Shown piece after piece: positions 8,639 to 17,669 of a stretch of DNA of 39,328 nt (position 1 is the first letter of the stretch; each line of letters starts with the position of its first letter). The translations under genes and the position numbers were made by a program. Under the pieces are notes generated by a model. It ran no database searches. It was not told where the DNA came from and saw only the letters and a program-made list of their open reading frames with translations. Source of the DNA: CAZBSE01 sp964610385 (GTDB taxonomy: Bacteria > Actinomycetota > Humimicrobiia > Humimicrobiales > Humimicrobiaceae); contig CAZSXW010000011.1 in assembly GCA_964610385.1 (NCBI GenBank), positions 1 to 39,328 on the forward strand, read 5' to 3'.

Positions 8639-9811
8639 ATGAGTAAATATAATTGGAGCGGCTGGGCAAGTATAAGCAGGCCCAAATGCGGATTAAGTAA
8701 TGATCCGATTACTGTTGGTAATAATAGTGATGGCAGAATGGAAATTTTTGCCATTGGCGGGGATGAAGCCCTATGGCATAACTATCAGAGAAAACCTAAT
8801 GATATACATTGGGCCGGGTGGTCAAGTCTGGGCAAACCAGGTAAGATCTCTTACCTAGATAGTCCTGTTGCATTGAATAATCAGGATGGCCGAATGGAGG
8901 TTTTTGTTACCGGTTATACTGCCGGTACCACTGCCTATATGGGTGGTGAACTCTGGCATACCTCCCAATCAAAGCCCAGTAAGGGACCATGGACTTCCTG
9001 GAAAAATCTGGGTTCGCCTTCCAAAACTGTAAAGATAAACAGAATTGGTGCAGGGCAAAATAAGGACGGCCGCCTGGAGGTTTTTGCTTCAGGAGCTGTT
9101 TGGCCCAAGATAAGCCCGGAAGAGAGTATCTGGCATATATGGCAGAAAAAGCCAAATAAAGGAGACTGGAGCAAGTGGGCAAATCTGGGTAAACCAAAAG
9201 GTGTCAATTCCTTGACTAATCTGCCTACTGTGGTGAGTAAAAATATTGACGGAAGACTGGAAATTTTTGTCACTAATGGAAGTCTGTGGCATATGTATCA
9301 ATCCAAAGCCAATACAGGACCGTGGATCGGCTGGGGCAACATGGGTAATCCTGCAAACAAGACATTCAACTTGATACCAGCAGTAGCGGCAAAGAACAGT
9401 GACGGCCGCCTGGAGGTATTTGCTGTAGATTATTTTAATGGAAAAGGCTATAGCAAAGGTTCGTTGTGGCACAGATATCAGCCAAAACCCGGCAGAGGAC
9501 CCTGGATAAACTGGGGTAGTCTTGGGAGACCGGGAAATGTACCTCTGATAAATGAGCCTGTTGCTGAGTGTGATAGTGATGGCTGTCTGGTAGTATTTGT
9601 TGCCAACTTTGAATCTTCTATTTGTTATAGGTATCAGATGGAATCAAAAAAGGGCCCCTGGAGCAGCTGGTACAGTCTGGCTAAACTACCTGTATTAGGT
9701 ATCAGTAATATTTATGCTATCGGGAAAAATGCAGATGGAAGGTTGGAAGTATTTGTCAAAGGTGTCGGTAATGGGATAAAAGATGAACTATGGCACAACT
9801 GCCAGAAATAA
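8639..9811 (+). CDS. Seven-bladed PLL-like beta-propeller lectin domain protein
   Basis: A 390-aa protein built almost wholly from seven repeats of about 52 residues. Each has a DGR-type strand (DGRMEIF, DGRMEVF, DGRLEVF, DGRLEIF, DGRLEVF, DGCLVVF, DGRLEVF), then LWH-YQ-KP, then W-x-x-W-x-x-LG. This matches the PLL (Photorhabdus lectin)-type propellers, whose blades bind sugars such as fucose. No signal peptide or membrane segment is visible, so export is unexplained. The upstream in-frame ATG at 8603 is rejected because AAAGGAGGG lies inside that extension and sits correctly before the ATG at 8639. Lectin function is inferred from repeat architecture only. Confidence 0.75.
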   Translation: MSKYNWSGWASISRPKCGLSNDPITVGNNSDGRMEIFAIGGDEALWHNYQRKPNDIHWAGWSSLGKPGKISYLDSPVALNNQDGRMEVFVTGYTAGTTAYMGGELWHTSQSKPSKGPWTSWKNLGSPSKTVKINRIGAGQNKDGRLEVFASGAVWPKISPEESIWHIWQKKPNKGDWSKWANLGKPKGVNSLTNLPTVVSKNIDGRLEIFVTNGSLWHMYQSKANTGPWIGWGNMGNPANKTFNLIPAVAAKNSDGRLEVFAVDYFNGKGYSKGSLWHRYQPKPGRGPWINWGSLGRPGNVPLINEPVAECDSDGCLVVFVANFESSICYRYQMESKKGPWSSWYSLAKLPVLGISNIYAIGKNADGRLEVFVKGVGNGIKDELWHNCQK

Positions 9812-9853
9812 GAAAAGTTTTATTTAATGAGGTCGGAAAAATCCTGCCCGGTC

Positions 9854-10969
9854 TTAAAAATCTTGCAATCCAGGTGAAACCAATTCTCCGTTACGGGAAT
9901 AAAAAAGAAGTATTTTACTCTTATCAAAATTAAGATAAATATCTGTATTCTTCTGTAATCCGGCCAGGTCTTCCATAAAACATATGACATTTATAGTATA
10001 ATTTCCAAATTTGCACTTTATGCTTGCTTTTGGTGGGAACTTCTGTATTAAATCAACTTTTACTTTTATCCCAGCTTTCAAAGGTTTAACTGAGAAATTT
10101 ATATTTTCAGGTCTGATGCCAAGTATCAGCTTGGGTTCTTTGCGTAATTTTTCCAAATCAACTTTATTTGTGTAGTTTTTGATATCTATTGCATGATCAT
10201 CAAAGTAAAATTTATTATCTTTTACAGTACCGTTAATAAAATTCATTCCCAGTGTTCCAAAAAAATCAGCAGTGAATATATTTTTGGGGTAATGATAAAT
10301 GTTATGGGGACTATCAATCTGAACAAACCTGCTATTATTCAGCACTGCTATTCTATCAGCCAAGGCCATGGCCTCGCTGCTGTCAGAGGTGACATAAATC
10401 GTAGTTGTATCTAACTTTGTCACCAGCTTTTTAAGATAGGTTTTGGTATTCATTTTTATCTTGGCATCAAGATTGCTCAGCGGCTCATCCATTAAAAGAA
10501 CCCTTGGTTTATCTCTAATGATTGCTCTACCTGTGGCTACCCTCTGTCTATGACCCGCTGACAATTCTTTAGGAAGGAAATAAAGATATTTATCCACCCC
10601 GACATCAATCATTTCTACGGTAGATTTTAATTTTTGGGATATTTCTTCCTGGGGATATTTTTTCAATCTCAGAGGGAAAGCTATATTTTCCTTTGCTATC
10701 AAATTAGGATAGAGAGCATATTCCTGAAAAACCATAGAGATATTTCTATCGGAAGGTCTTAAGTTTGTAGAATCAATATCATCAAAATATATTTTACCGG
10801 AATGATCTGTGTCTAAACCTGCAATAATTCTGAGCAACGTGGTCTTGCCACAGCCTGAAGGGCCGGTTATGCATAAAAATTCTCCATCGCCTATATCTAA
10901 AGAGATATTATCAAGTATGAGTTGTTTTCCGTAATATTTGGTGATGTTTCTAAGAGCGATCTTTGACAT
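9854..10969 (-). CDS. Orphan MalK/UgpC-type ABC ATPase with altered motifs
   Basis: A 371-aa ATPase of the carbohydrate importer (CUT1) class with a TOBE/OB-like C-terminal domain (about 245-371). Walker A GPSGCGKTT (36-44), Q-loop Q82 and Walker B VLLMDE (157-162) are intact. The signature is LSAGH (136-140) instead of LSGGQ. The H-loop reads VTSD instead of VTHD, so the switch histidine is Ser195. No permease or binding-protein gene is adjacent, unlike normal CUT1 operons, although MalK-like ATPases can serve distant transporters. Reduced or regulatory ATPase function is possible. A decayed frame just upstream (11048-11226) may be part of a lost partner. Confidence 0.85.
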   Translation of the reverse strand: MSKIALRNITKYYGKQLILDNISLDIGDGEFLCITGPSGCGKTTLLRIIAGLDTDHSGKIYFDDIDSTNLRPSDRNISMVFQEYALYPNLIAKENIAFPLRLKKYPQEEISQKLKSTVEMIDVGVDKYLYFLPKELSAGHRQRVATGRAIIRDKPRVLLMDEPLSNLDAKIKMNTKTYLKKLVTKLDTTTIYVTSDSSEAMALADRIAVLNNSRFVQIDSPHNIYHYPKNIFTADFFGTLGMNFINGTVKDNKFYFDDHAIDIKNYTNKVDLEKLRKEPKLILGIRPENINFSVKPLKAGIKVKVDLIQKFPPKASIKCKFGNYTINVICFMEDLAGLQKNTDIYLNFDKSKILLFYSRNGELVSPGLQDF

Positions 10970-11047
10970 TTTAACTCATAACCCTTATGAATTGATAAAA
11001 TAAGTCCTCTAATATTATAAACTTTTTTAACTTTAATATTAAATGAT

Positions 11048-11226
11048 TAAAATGAACCGATATTACCCGGAAATTCATCCACTCCATTAAGATATGAATC
11101 GGAAAGAATATTATACTTCTGACTAATATCACTCTGTATAAATGAATAAGGGCCTAAAATTTTACCTATAAGACCATTTTTATTTATGGGAATTGTATCT
11201 GACTTTTTACCAAAAACAGTAGCAAC
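11048..11226 (-). pseudogene. Possible decayed 3' gene end upstream of the orphan ATPase
   Basis: A stop-to-stop frame of 58 sense codons without a usable start codon, running from ATVFGKKSDTIPINKNG through IGKILGPYSFIQSD to a TAA at 11048. The composition looks like protein, and the overlapping frame just upstream (around 11250-11150) is also open. I recognise no family. Lying between the TolB-like gene and the ATPase on the same strand, it may be the residue of a deleted gene. The rest of 10970-11310 shows nothing else. Confidence 0.25.
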
Positions 11227-11310
11227 TCATTTACTGGTGGTATCGGTAAATTCTGTCTTATATCCGGTAATCCTATTTTATGTCTATTTTAGGGAAATTT
11301 TAAGTCGCCA

Positions 11311-12432
11311 TTATTCATATCCGGGAAGCATGCCATATATATCAGGTTTAAGTCCCGTAAAAACAGGACCGTAGCCGTCAACTGGCTCGGGCTCCGTAAA
11401 TTTAAGTTCACTGGAACTCTCACCTATATACTCTACGGTATAAATATTATAATTATACTCCTCATATTCTCTATCTGTAAAAAAAGCAGCACCATTTTCA
11501 TCGGGGCCGTAAGCGGGAAGTAAATCGTTTGCAGGATCATTGGAAATATTGGTGGCCATTCCCATTGACAGCTCTAATTGTAGACCTTCATTATCTACAA
11601 GAGGTACTACCCATATATCATAGTTCTCATTCCTGTCTGATACAAAAACCACGTATTCTTCACCTGGGAAAAAAGAGCCGTCGAAATCATTCCAATCCCC
11701 AAAATCAGTACGCTGCATAATATTGGAGCCGTCTGCATCCATGGTATATATCTTATTTGCTCCGTCTTTGTTACTGGTAATCATTAACTGATTTTCATCG
11801 GGGCTGAAATCAGGAAGACCATCAAAGTAGGAGTTGTCAGTAATTTGTGTCAGGTTGCTTCCATCGGTATTCACTGTAAATATTTCCATATTATCAGGTT
11901 CTTCTTCGCCTACAAAGCCGGAAAAAACTATTTGATTATCGTTGGGGCCGAAATCAGGGGAAAGGTCATCTCCTTCTCTATCAACTACTTTAGAAACTGA
12001 GTCACTTTCCAAATCATATATATAAATATCTGAATCCTCATCCCCTTCCATATAGGAACTAAAAACTATCTTGGTATGGTCGCTGTTAAAGCTGGGGTCA
12101 AAATCACCGGTGTCACTATCATAAATCTTTACGGGTTCACTCCCATCAAGCATGGCGGTGTAGATACAATAACCACTGTAGGTTTGAGAAGTAGGATCGT
12201 CGAGGTTCGAATGGAAGGTTATGTCATATATGACCACTTCTATAGTCTCTTCCTCTTCTATAGTTTCTTCTACTGATTCTATCTCATCTTCTGTTATCTC
12301 GTCTTCCGAGCTCTCCTCTAATTCCACGGCTTCTTCTACGGCTTTTTGGCATTTTGAGACACCAAGAGTAGAAAGAAGGCCAAATGAAACTATTATTACT
12401 ATTAAAATTTTTAATATCCTTGATGAAGACAT
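11311..12432 (-). CDS. TolB-like (PD40) beta-propeller exported protein
   Basis: A 373-aa exported protein. An N-terminal hydrophobic segment (about 8-24) ends in GVSKC, a poor lipobox. An acidic Glu-rich spacer follows (about 30-65), then repeats of the PD40/TolB type: DPSFNSDHTKIVFSS, SPDFGPNDNQIVFSG, LPDFSPDENQLMITS, and further blades with SDRNENYDIW and LLPAYGPDENGAAFF. Such propellers usually act as periplasmic or surface protein-binding modules. AAAGGGG precedes the ATG. No tol/pal genes are near, so a Tol-system role is not supported. Confidence 0.78.
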   Translation of the reverse strand: MSSSRILKILIVIIVSFGLLSTLGVSKCQKAVEEAVELEESSEDEITEDEIESVEETIEEEETIEVVIYDITFHSNLDDPTSQTYSGYCIYTAMLDGSEPVKIYDSDTGDFDPSFNSDHTKIVFSSYMEGDEDSDIYIYDLESDSVSKVVDREGDDLSPDFGPNDNQIVFSGFVGEEEPDNMEIFTVNTDGSNLTQITDNSYFDGLPDFSPDENQLMITSNKDGANKIYTMDADGSNIMQRTDFGDWNDFDGSFFPGEEYVVFVSDRNENYDIWVVPLVDNEGLQLELSMGMATNISNDPANDLLPAYGPDENGAAFFTDREYEEYNYNIYTVEYIGESSSELKFTEPEPVDGYGPVFTGLKPDIYGMLPGYE

Positions 12433-12721
12433 TTTTTACCCCTTTAAAAGTTTTAATTTAACAAATAAGCTATTTACAGCGGTAACTTATGTAATTCTAA
12501 CATATAGGCTGGTTATGGTAAATTATGGTGCTGTAAAAATTGGTCTATAAAAATCTTACAGTTCTCCATATTCTTTTCATTTTTGTTCTGTAAAATAGCT
12601 ACCATAATTAAAGAAAGCTGTATTTGTGTTATCCGCAGGACTGGTGATATGGTGGTATCTATTGAAAAACAGTAAAACAGAAGGATTCTTATTGCTGTGG
12701 ACATAAATCGAAGGGTGTTGA

Positions 12722-14665
12722 TTGGAGATTATTAAAATAAAAAATATAATTTCTATGATATCGTTGATAGTATTTTTTTTCGTTCTCGGCGCCTGCTCGG
12801 GAGAAGAAACGGGATTGGCAAGATCAATTTCGGCTCAATCGTCAGTCCCTTATGGCGAAGGCTATGATTCAGCCGCTGTATCGGAGCAGAGTTCTTCCCT
12901 TACGGCAGACATAATTTCTGTTGATTTTGACAGTGACGACCTGGATTCAAGTTTAGAAAGCTCTGTAATGTCGTATATTAATCTCAATGGTGATTCGATA
13001 AGTCTGGTTGGCAGCGGTGCTTTGATTATGGGCTCGACCGTAACTATTACTTCAGGGGGAGTTTACAGCATTAGTGGTACTTTAGACAATGGTCAGATTA
13101 TAGTCTATACAGATAATAAGGATCCTGTTAAGCTGGTTTTTAATAGTGTAGATATAACATGTTCAAGTAGTGCTCCTGTCTATATCATGAATTCCAAAAA
13201 AACGATAATCACACTGGCAGAAGGTACTGAAAATTTCGTAACATACGACAGCCCGTACCTTTCCGAAGATGATAATACGGACGAGCCTGATGCAGCTATT
13301 TACAGCAAGGATGACCTTACTATCAATGGTGAGGGTTCTTTGGCGGTAAGTGCCAATTGTCATAACGGTATTGTTGGAAAAGACAAACTTAAAATAGTCA
13401 GTGGAAACATATCGGTAAAAGCAGCCAGTGATGGTATTAAGGGGAAAGATTTTCTCGCTGTTTTGGAAGGAAATATTACAGTGGAAGCAGGCAATGATGG
13501 CATGCAGTCCAACAATGCAAAGGATGCGGATAAGGGATTTATCTATATTAAAAATGGCATGTTCGATATTACAGCCGGGACGGACGGCATTAAGGCTGAA
13601 ACATATATATTGATAGAGAACGGTACTTTCTCTATATGCACTGGCGGCGGCAGCATTAACAGCAGTACTGATAGCGACAAATGGGGTAATTGGGGTAGAC
13701 AAAATGACTCTGCTGAGACTGAAAATAACTCGAGCGCGAAGGGTATTAAGGCCGGTACTGGTGTGATTATTAATGGAGGTACTATAAATATAGACTCTTC
13801 CGATGACTCTATCCATTCGAATGACAGCATAAAAATCACGGGAGGAGATATTATTCTGTCTTCCGGGGATGATGGCATACATGCCGACTCTACTATTGAG
13901 ATTAACAATGGCAATATAAGTATTACCAAGTGTTATGAAGGAATTGAGAGTGCAAACATCACAATTAATGATGGGGATTTTAATATTTTTTCCAGTGACG
14001 ACGGAATTAATATTGTAGGAGGTAATGACAGGTCTTCGCTGGGTGGAAGACTGGGTCAGAACAATTTCGATACTTCGGGTAACAACTATCTATATATCAA
14101 CGGAGGCTATGTTGTAATCAATTCCGGTGGCGACGGTATTGACATTAACGGTTCGATAGAGATGACCGATGGTACTGTTATTATAAACGGTCCTACTGTA
14201 AACAATGAGGGAGCTATTGATTATTATTCGGTTTTTGATATCGATGGCGGGTTTCTTATTGCTGTCGGCAGTCCCGGCATGCCGGAAGCTCCCAGTACAT
14301 CATCGACTCAGCATTCAGTGATGATTAACCTCGAATCACAACAGCCGGCTAATACGATGATCGGTATCGAAACCGAAAACGGTGAGAATATCATTTCCTT
14401 TTTACCTGAAAAGGCATATCAGTCAATTGTTTTAAGCTCACCTGTTCTAGAAAATGGGATGGGCTGTATGGTTTATATGGGGGGCAGTTCGACAGGTGAG
14501 TCCAAAGACGGTTTATATACAAACAGCACATATACGGGTGGAAGTGAAGTCGCAAGTTTCACAATATCGAGCATGGTGACTGTTTCGGGTACAAGCGGCG
14601 GTGGGATGCCGGGCGATGGACATAGATTCCATGACGAAATAGACAGGATTCCCGGGCAGAGATAA
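12722..14665 (+). CDS. Cthe_2159-type carbohydrate-binding lipoprotein (PF14262)
   Basis: A 647-aa surface lipoprotein. The signal ends in LGAC (lipobox). After an Ser-rich stretch comes the conserved opening VTITSGGVYSISGTLDNGQI (near residues 108-127), then many short beta-helix rungs of the type ITGGDIILSSGDDGIHADST and INGGYVVINSGGDGIDI, typical of the Cthe_2159 family. The Clostridium thermocellum founder binds polygalacturonic acid. The C-terminus is a Gly/Ser-rich tail. The start is a TTG with AAGGGTG about 5 nt upstream; the ATG at 12755 has no SD. Pectin binding would suit the uronate catabolic operon elsewhere in the window, but that link is inference. Confidence 0.82.
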   Translation: MEIIKIKNIISMISLIVFFFVLGACSGEETGLARSISAQSSVPYGEGYDSAAVSEQSSSLTADIISVDFDSDDLDSSLESSVMSYINLNGDSISLVGSGALIMGSTVTITSGGVYSISGTLDNGQIIVYTDNKDPVKLVFNSVDITCSSSAPVYIMNSKKTIITLAEGTENFVTYDSPYLSEDDNTDEPDAAIYSKDDLTINGEGSLAVSANCHNGIVGKDKLKIVSGNISVKAASDGIKGKDFLAVLEGNITVEAGNDGMQSNNAKDADKGFIYIKNGMFDITAGTDGIKAETYILIENGTFSICTGGGSINSSTDSDKWGNWGRQNDSAETENNSSAKGIKAGTGVIINGGTINIDSSDDSIHSNDSIKITGGDIILSSGDDGIHADSTIEINNGNISITKCYEGIESANITINDGDFNIFSSDDGINIVGGNDRSSLGGRLGQNNFDTSGNNYLYINGGYVVINSGGDGIDINGSIEMTDGTVIINGPTVNNEGAIDYYSVFDIDGGFLIAVGSPGMPEAPSTSSTQHSVMINLESQQPANTMIGIETENGENIISFLPEKAYQSIVLSSPVLENGMGCMVYMGGSSTGESKDGLYTNSTYTGGSEVASFTISSMVTVSGTSGGGMPGDGHRFHDEIDRIPGQR

Positions 14666-14861
14666 ACAAATTGTTTTTTATAAGATCACTCTTTTATTTG
14701 AAATCATGATAATAATAACGACTATACCGGTGAGCGGCGCTATGGGAATAAATGCCGTACAGGTAAAAAAAGGAAAATTTATATGGATATATTTTTAAAA
14801 TATATATATAATATTACTATAATATTTAAGATTTATTCTATAATAATGAGGTAAGATGATT

Positions 14862-15080
14862 ATGGCAAGAGAAACGAAAAAAGACCGTTTCAGGCGAGTT
14901 GCCGAGAAAAGAGTACAAAATATCCTTAATGCTGTAAGAAGCTTATCCGGGCTGTCAAATAAAAAAGTATATGAATGGGAAACGGGACAGCTGGAAAAAA
15001 TATGGAAAGCAATAGAGCAAGAAATAGTAAACTGTAAAAAGAGTTTTAAAGAACCCGGATCAAATCTATTTAAGCTTTGA
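14862..15080 (+). CDS. Small conserved basic protein of unknown function
   Basis: A 72-aa soluble, basic, mostly helical protein (start RETKKDRFRRVAEKRV, with an LSGLSNKKVYEW centre and an IWKAIEQEI helix). It resembles a small uncharacterised family found in Firmicutes, often in accessory or mobile contexts; I recall the pattern but cannot name a domain. GAGGT at 14848-14852 fits the ATG at 14862 (9 nt) better than the one at 14856 (3 nt). Its stop overlaps the possible TTG start of the ABC-class ATPase, which suggests translational coupling. Confidence 0.6.
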   Translation: MARETKKDRFRRVAEKRVQNILNAVRSLSGLSNKKVYEWETGQLEKIWKAIEQEIVNCKKSFKEPGSNLFKL

Positions 15081-16804
15081 AGAGTAAAGAAATGGAAACT
15101 GACAGTATTTTGAAGAGCAAGCTTGGATCTATTGATGGAAAGGATTACGGCGCTTATCAATCGCTTAAGGGAGAATATAGTTATTTTGGATTCAAACTGT
15201 CAATTGATCAAATCCCGAAAGACCCTTATGCTCCTCCGCATACGGGAATATACCGTGTGATGGTCAAGAATGAATTTTTCAGCCGATTCGGTAACATATT
15301 TGATACAAAGGTAAGCGAGTTAGCTTTTCGCGATTTTCTGGCGCGGAATTTTTATAAGGCCTCCATAAAAAAAACTAAAGGAAGAAGAGGAACGGGCAAC
15401 AGCGGTATTATCACAATTGCCAGGCCTGGACAAGCGATACTGGAGAGAAATTCCATTATTGCAGACAAGGAAATCATTGAAGCACGGTTTTTCGTGGGCC
15501 TACCTGCTGACGGACGGAAAATCAATTCTCGGATCTGTAAAGTAATGCTTTTTGAAGAACTGCCTGAAATCATCAAACTTGCTCTCTTTCCTGGAAATCT
15601 GGATATGAATGATCTTGAAAAACATATAAAGACAGCAGAAGATGCTGAGTATTTAAGATCCAGGCTTGAACAACTTGGTCTGGCGGCATTTATCGCGGAT
15701 GACTCGATTCTGCCCCGCAGGAGCGGCACAAGTGACGAACCCCTGGATAGAGAGTCGGCGATCCCGCTCAGATCACCTAAAAGTCTGCTGGTGGAAATCG
15801 ATTTGCCCCATTCGGGAAAAATAAAGGGAATGGGCATTCCAAAAGGAATAACGCTGATTGTGGGTGGCGGGTATCATGGTAAATCTACCCTGCTGGATGC
15901 GATTGCGATGGGCATCTACAATCATATCCCCGGTGACGGTAGAGAAATCTGTATATCCGATTTCAGTACGATCAAGATACGCGCCTACAGCGGCCGATAT
16001 ATTGAAAAAGTGGATATTTCAACATTTATTGACAATCTTCCTTTGCAAAAAGACACGACTCGTTTTTCAACAGAAAATGCAAGCGGAAGCACATCCCAAG
16101 CAGCCAGTATAATTGAGGCGATCGAAGCAGGTACAAAAGTACTGCTGATGGATGAAGATACATGTGCCACAAATTTTATGATCCGTGATCAAAAGATGCA
16201 AAAGCTTGTTAAGAAAGACGATGAACCAATAACCACCTTTATTGATAAAGTAGGGGACCTCTATGAAAGCAAGGGGATTTCTACAGTTCTTGTTTTGGGA
16301 GGAATCGGTGATTATTTTGATGTATCAAATACAGTTATTCAGATGAGGAATTATAAACCGATAGATGTAACGGTTAAAGCACGCGAGATCTCCGGTTCTG
16401 CGTCTGATAAACGTTTATATGAAGGAAAGGAACACAAGATCAACCTAAACAAGAGAGTTCCTGTAAAAGATTGTATCAATCCATATAATGATTATAACAG
16501 GAAAAGCATTTATTCAACGGAGATAAATAGAATACATTTTGGTAAAAATATTATCGATCTTACTGATATGGAACAGCTTGTCGAACTATCACAGACAAAG
16601 GCTATAAGCGAAGCGATATTATATATCAGTAAATATATTGATGACAAAACTCCCTTAAAGGGAATTATCGACTATTTAATGCTTCAAATAGAAAAAGATG
16701 GTCTGGATATTTTAAACAACAAACCATCCGGATATTTTGCATGCTTCAGAGGTCTTGAGCTGGCTTTCGCCATTAACCGTTTAAGAAATTTTAAAATAAA
16801 TTAA
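15077..16804 (+). CDS. Predicted ATPase of the ABC class (PF09818)
   Basis: A 575-aa cytoplasmic protein matching the ABC-class ATPase family PF09818. It has an N-terminal domain of about 245 residues (AYQSLKGEY, ARPGQAILERNS, EARFFVGLPA.GR), a P-loop GGGYHGKST (263-271), a signature-like region ASGSTSQA (335-342), Walker B KVLLMDED (354-361) and a late LVLGGIGDYFDV segment. The family is widespread but its biological role is unknown; no transmembrane domain is present. The TTG at 15077 overlaps the upstream stop. An ATG at 15092 is an alternative with a weak SD. Base composition here seems less AT-biased than in the flanking genes. Confidence 0.85.
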   Translation: MKSKEMETDSILKSKLGSIDGKDYGAYQSLKGEYSYFGFKLSIDQIPKDPYAPPHTGIYRVMVKNEFFSRFGNIFDTKVSELAFRDFLARNFYKASIKKTKGRRGTGNSGIITIARPGQAILERNSIIADKEIIEARFFVGLPADGRKINSRICKVMLFEELPEIIKLALFPGNLDMNDLEKHIKTAEDAEYLRSRLEQLGLAAFIADDSILPRRSGTSDEPLDRESAIPLRSPKSLLVEIDLPHSGKIKGMGIPKGITLIVGGGYHGKSTLLDAIAMGIYNHIPGDGREICISDFSTIKIRAYSGRYIEKVDISTFIDNLPLQKDTTRFSTENASGSTSQAASIIEAIEAGTKVLLMDEDTCATNFMIRDQKMQKLVKKDDEPITTFIDKVGDLYESKGISTVLVLGGIGDYFDVSNTVIQMRNYKPIDVTVKAREISGSASDKRLYEGKEHKINLNKRVPVKDCINPYNDYNRKSIYSTEINRIHFGKNIIDLTDMEQLVELSQTKAISEAILYISKYIDDKTPLKGIIDYLMLQIEKDGLDILNNKPSGYFACFRGLELAFAINRLRNFKIN

Positions 16805-16858
16805 AAAGACCTGGAGTTATTTTAAGGACATCAAGAAAGTCTAAACCTATATTTTATT

Positions 16859-17035
16859 TTATAAGAACGTAAATAGCTCATAGATCAAGAAAGCAGGCCA
16901 TACAATAGCTTTAAGAAATCCTAGCACACCGCCCCAGAAAGTTACTGCCTGTTGGATGAAGTAAACTGCCGAACCGATAAAAGCCATAAAATAAGCCGCC
17001 CCTATTATTCCTGAACTGCCTTTCCCATTAGCCAT
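16859..17035 (-). CDS. 58-aa hydrophobic membrane protein
   Basis: A short gene starting MANGKGSSGIIGAAYFMAF, with two hydrophobic stretches (about 9-27 and 32-57) and almost no charge. AAGGAGAA stands about 5 nt before its ATG, a strong SD. It ends WPAFLIYELFTFL. Small proteins of this type occur in several anaerobic lineages without known function. The good SD, clear membrane character and location between convergently placed genes support a real gene. Confidence 0.65.
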   Translation of the reverse strand: MANGKGSSGIIGAAYFMAFIGSAVYFIQQAVTFWGGVLGFLKAIVWPAFLIYELFTFL

Positions 17036-17143
17036 TTTATTCTCCTTCCTTTTGCTGTTATAATTTAATATTTTATTATAAATGTATTAAAAATACATTA
17101 TTAAATTGAGAAATTGTCAAACTAATGAAATAATGACATATAG

Positions 17144-17248
17144 GAAATAAGAGGTATAGAAGAACGTTTAAGGACTTGGAAGTTATTAGAGAAAACGCTC
17201 TTACCTCGAGAGGAATTACATAATCCCTATCCTTTTTATGGTAGTTAA
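17144..17248 (+). other. Possible gene remnant in the 17036-17323 gap
   Basis: A stop-bounded frame of 34 residues (IEERLRTWKLLEKTLLPREE then LHNPYPFYGS) with a strongly protein-like pattern but no start codon or SD. It may be the decayed 3' end of a lost gene. Nothing else is seen in this gap. Confidence 0.2.
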
Positions 17249-17323
17249 ATTTGGTTTAAAGATATCCTTGATACGATAAACTTTTTTAAGGCTGCTCAGT
17301 TAAGACAGCTGTTTCTCCTGTTG

Positions 17324-17467
17324 CTATTTATTTGATATCATCCTGAATACTTTTGTGCCGCATTTTGGGCAGACTCCGCTGATAGCCTTCCTATTGTTTT
17401 TCATTGTAACTTCCTGAGCATTTTTAATTTCAACTTTTTCCTTGCATTTTACGCAGTAAGCTTCCAT
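17324..17467 (-). CDS. DUF5679 small zinc-ribbon protein
   Basis: A 47-aa protein with two CxxC pairs, YCVKCKEK at residues 4-11 and GVCPKCGTKVF at about 32-42, spaced by VTMKNNRKAI. This is the complete DUF5679 pattern, a probable one-zinc ribbon of unknown function. GGAGAAAT lies just before the ATG. It is transcribed in the same direction as the 58-aa membrane protein, 288 bp away. Confidence 0.82.
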   Translation of the reverse strand: MEAYCVKCKEKVEIKNAQEVTMKNNRKAISGVCPKCGTKVFRMISNK

Positions 17468-17669
17468 TTATTTCTCCTTTTCTAAGATAGTTACTTAGTT
17501 TATTATATAGCAATAAGTGATTTTTTATAAATATTTTTTATTTAATTATAATAATAGATAATTTACTAAAAAAAACCCAGAGATATATAATTAAAAGGTA
17601 TATGATATAAAATATAATTGTTTTAAAAACTTATTTGTAAAATATGTTATTTTAACAAGGAGGAAAAAT

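Noticed and set aside
13163..13882. 239-codon open frame antisense to the Cthe_2159-type gene
   Set aside because: It mirrors the repetitive beta-helix coding sequence, has no SD or recognisable domain, and conflicts with the well-supported plus-strand lipoprotein.
14664..14676. AAACAAATTGTTT as an intrinsic terminator of the lipoprotein gene
   Set aside because: The palindrome has only a one-base centre and no GC in the stem apart from one pair per arm, so it would not fold into a terminator hairpin.
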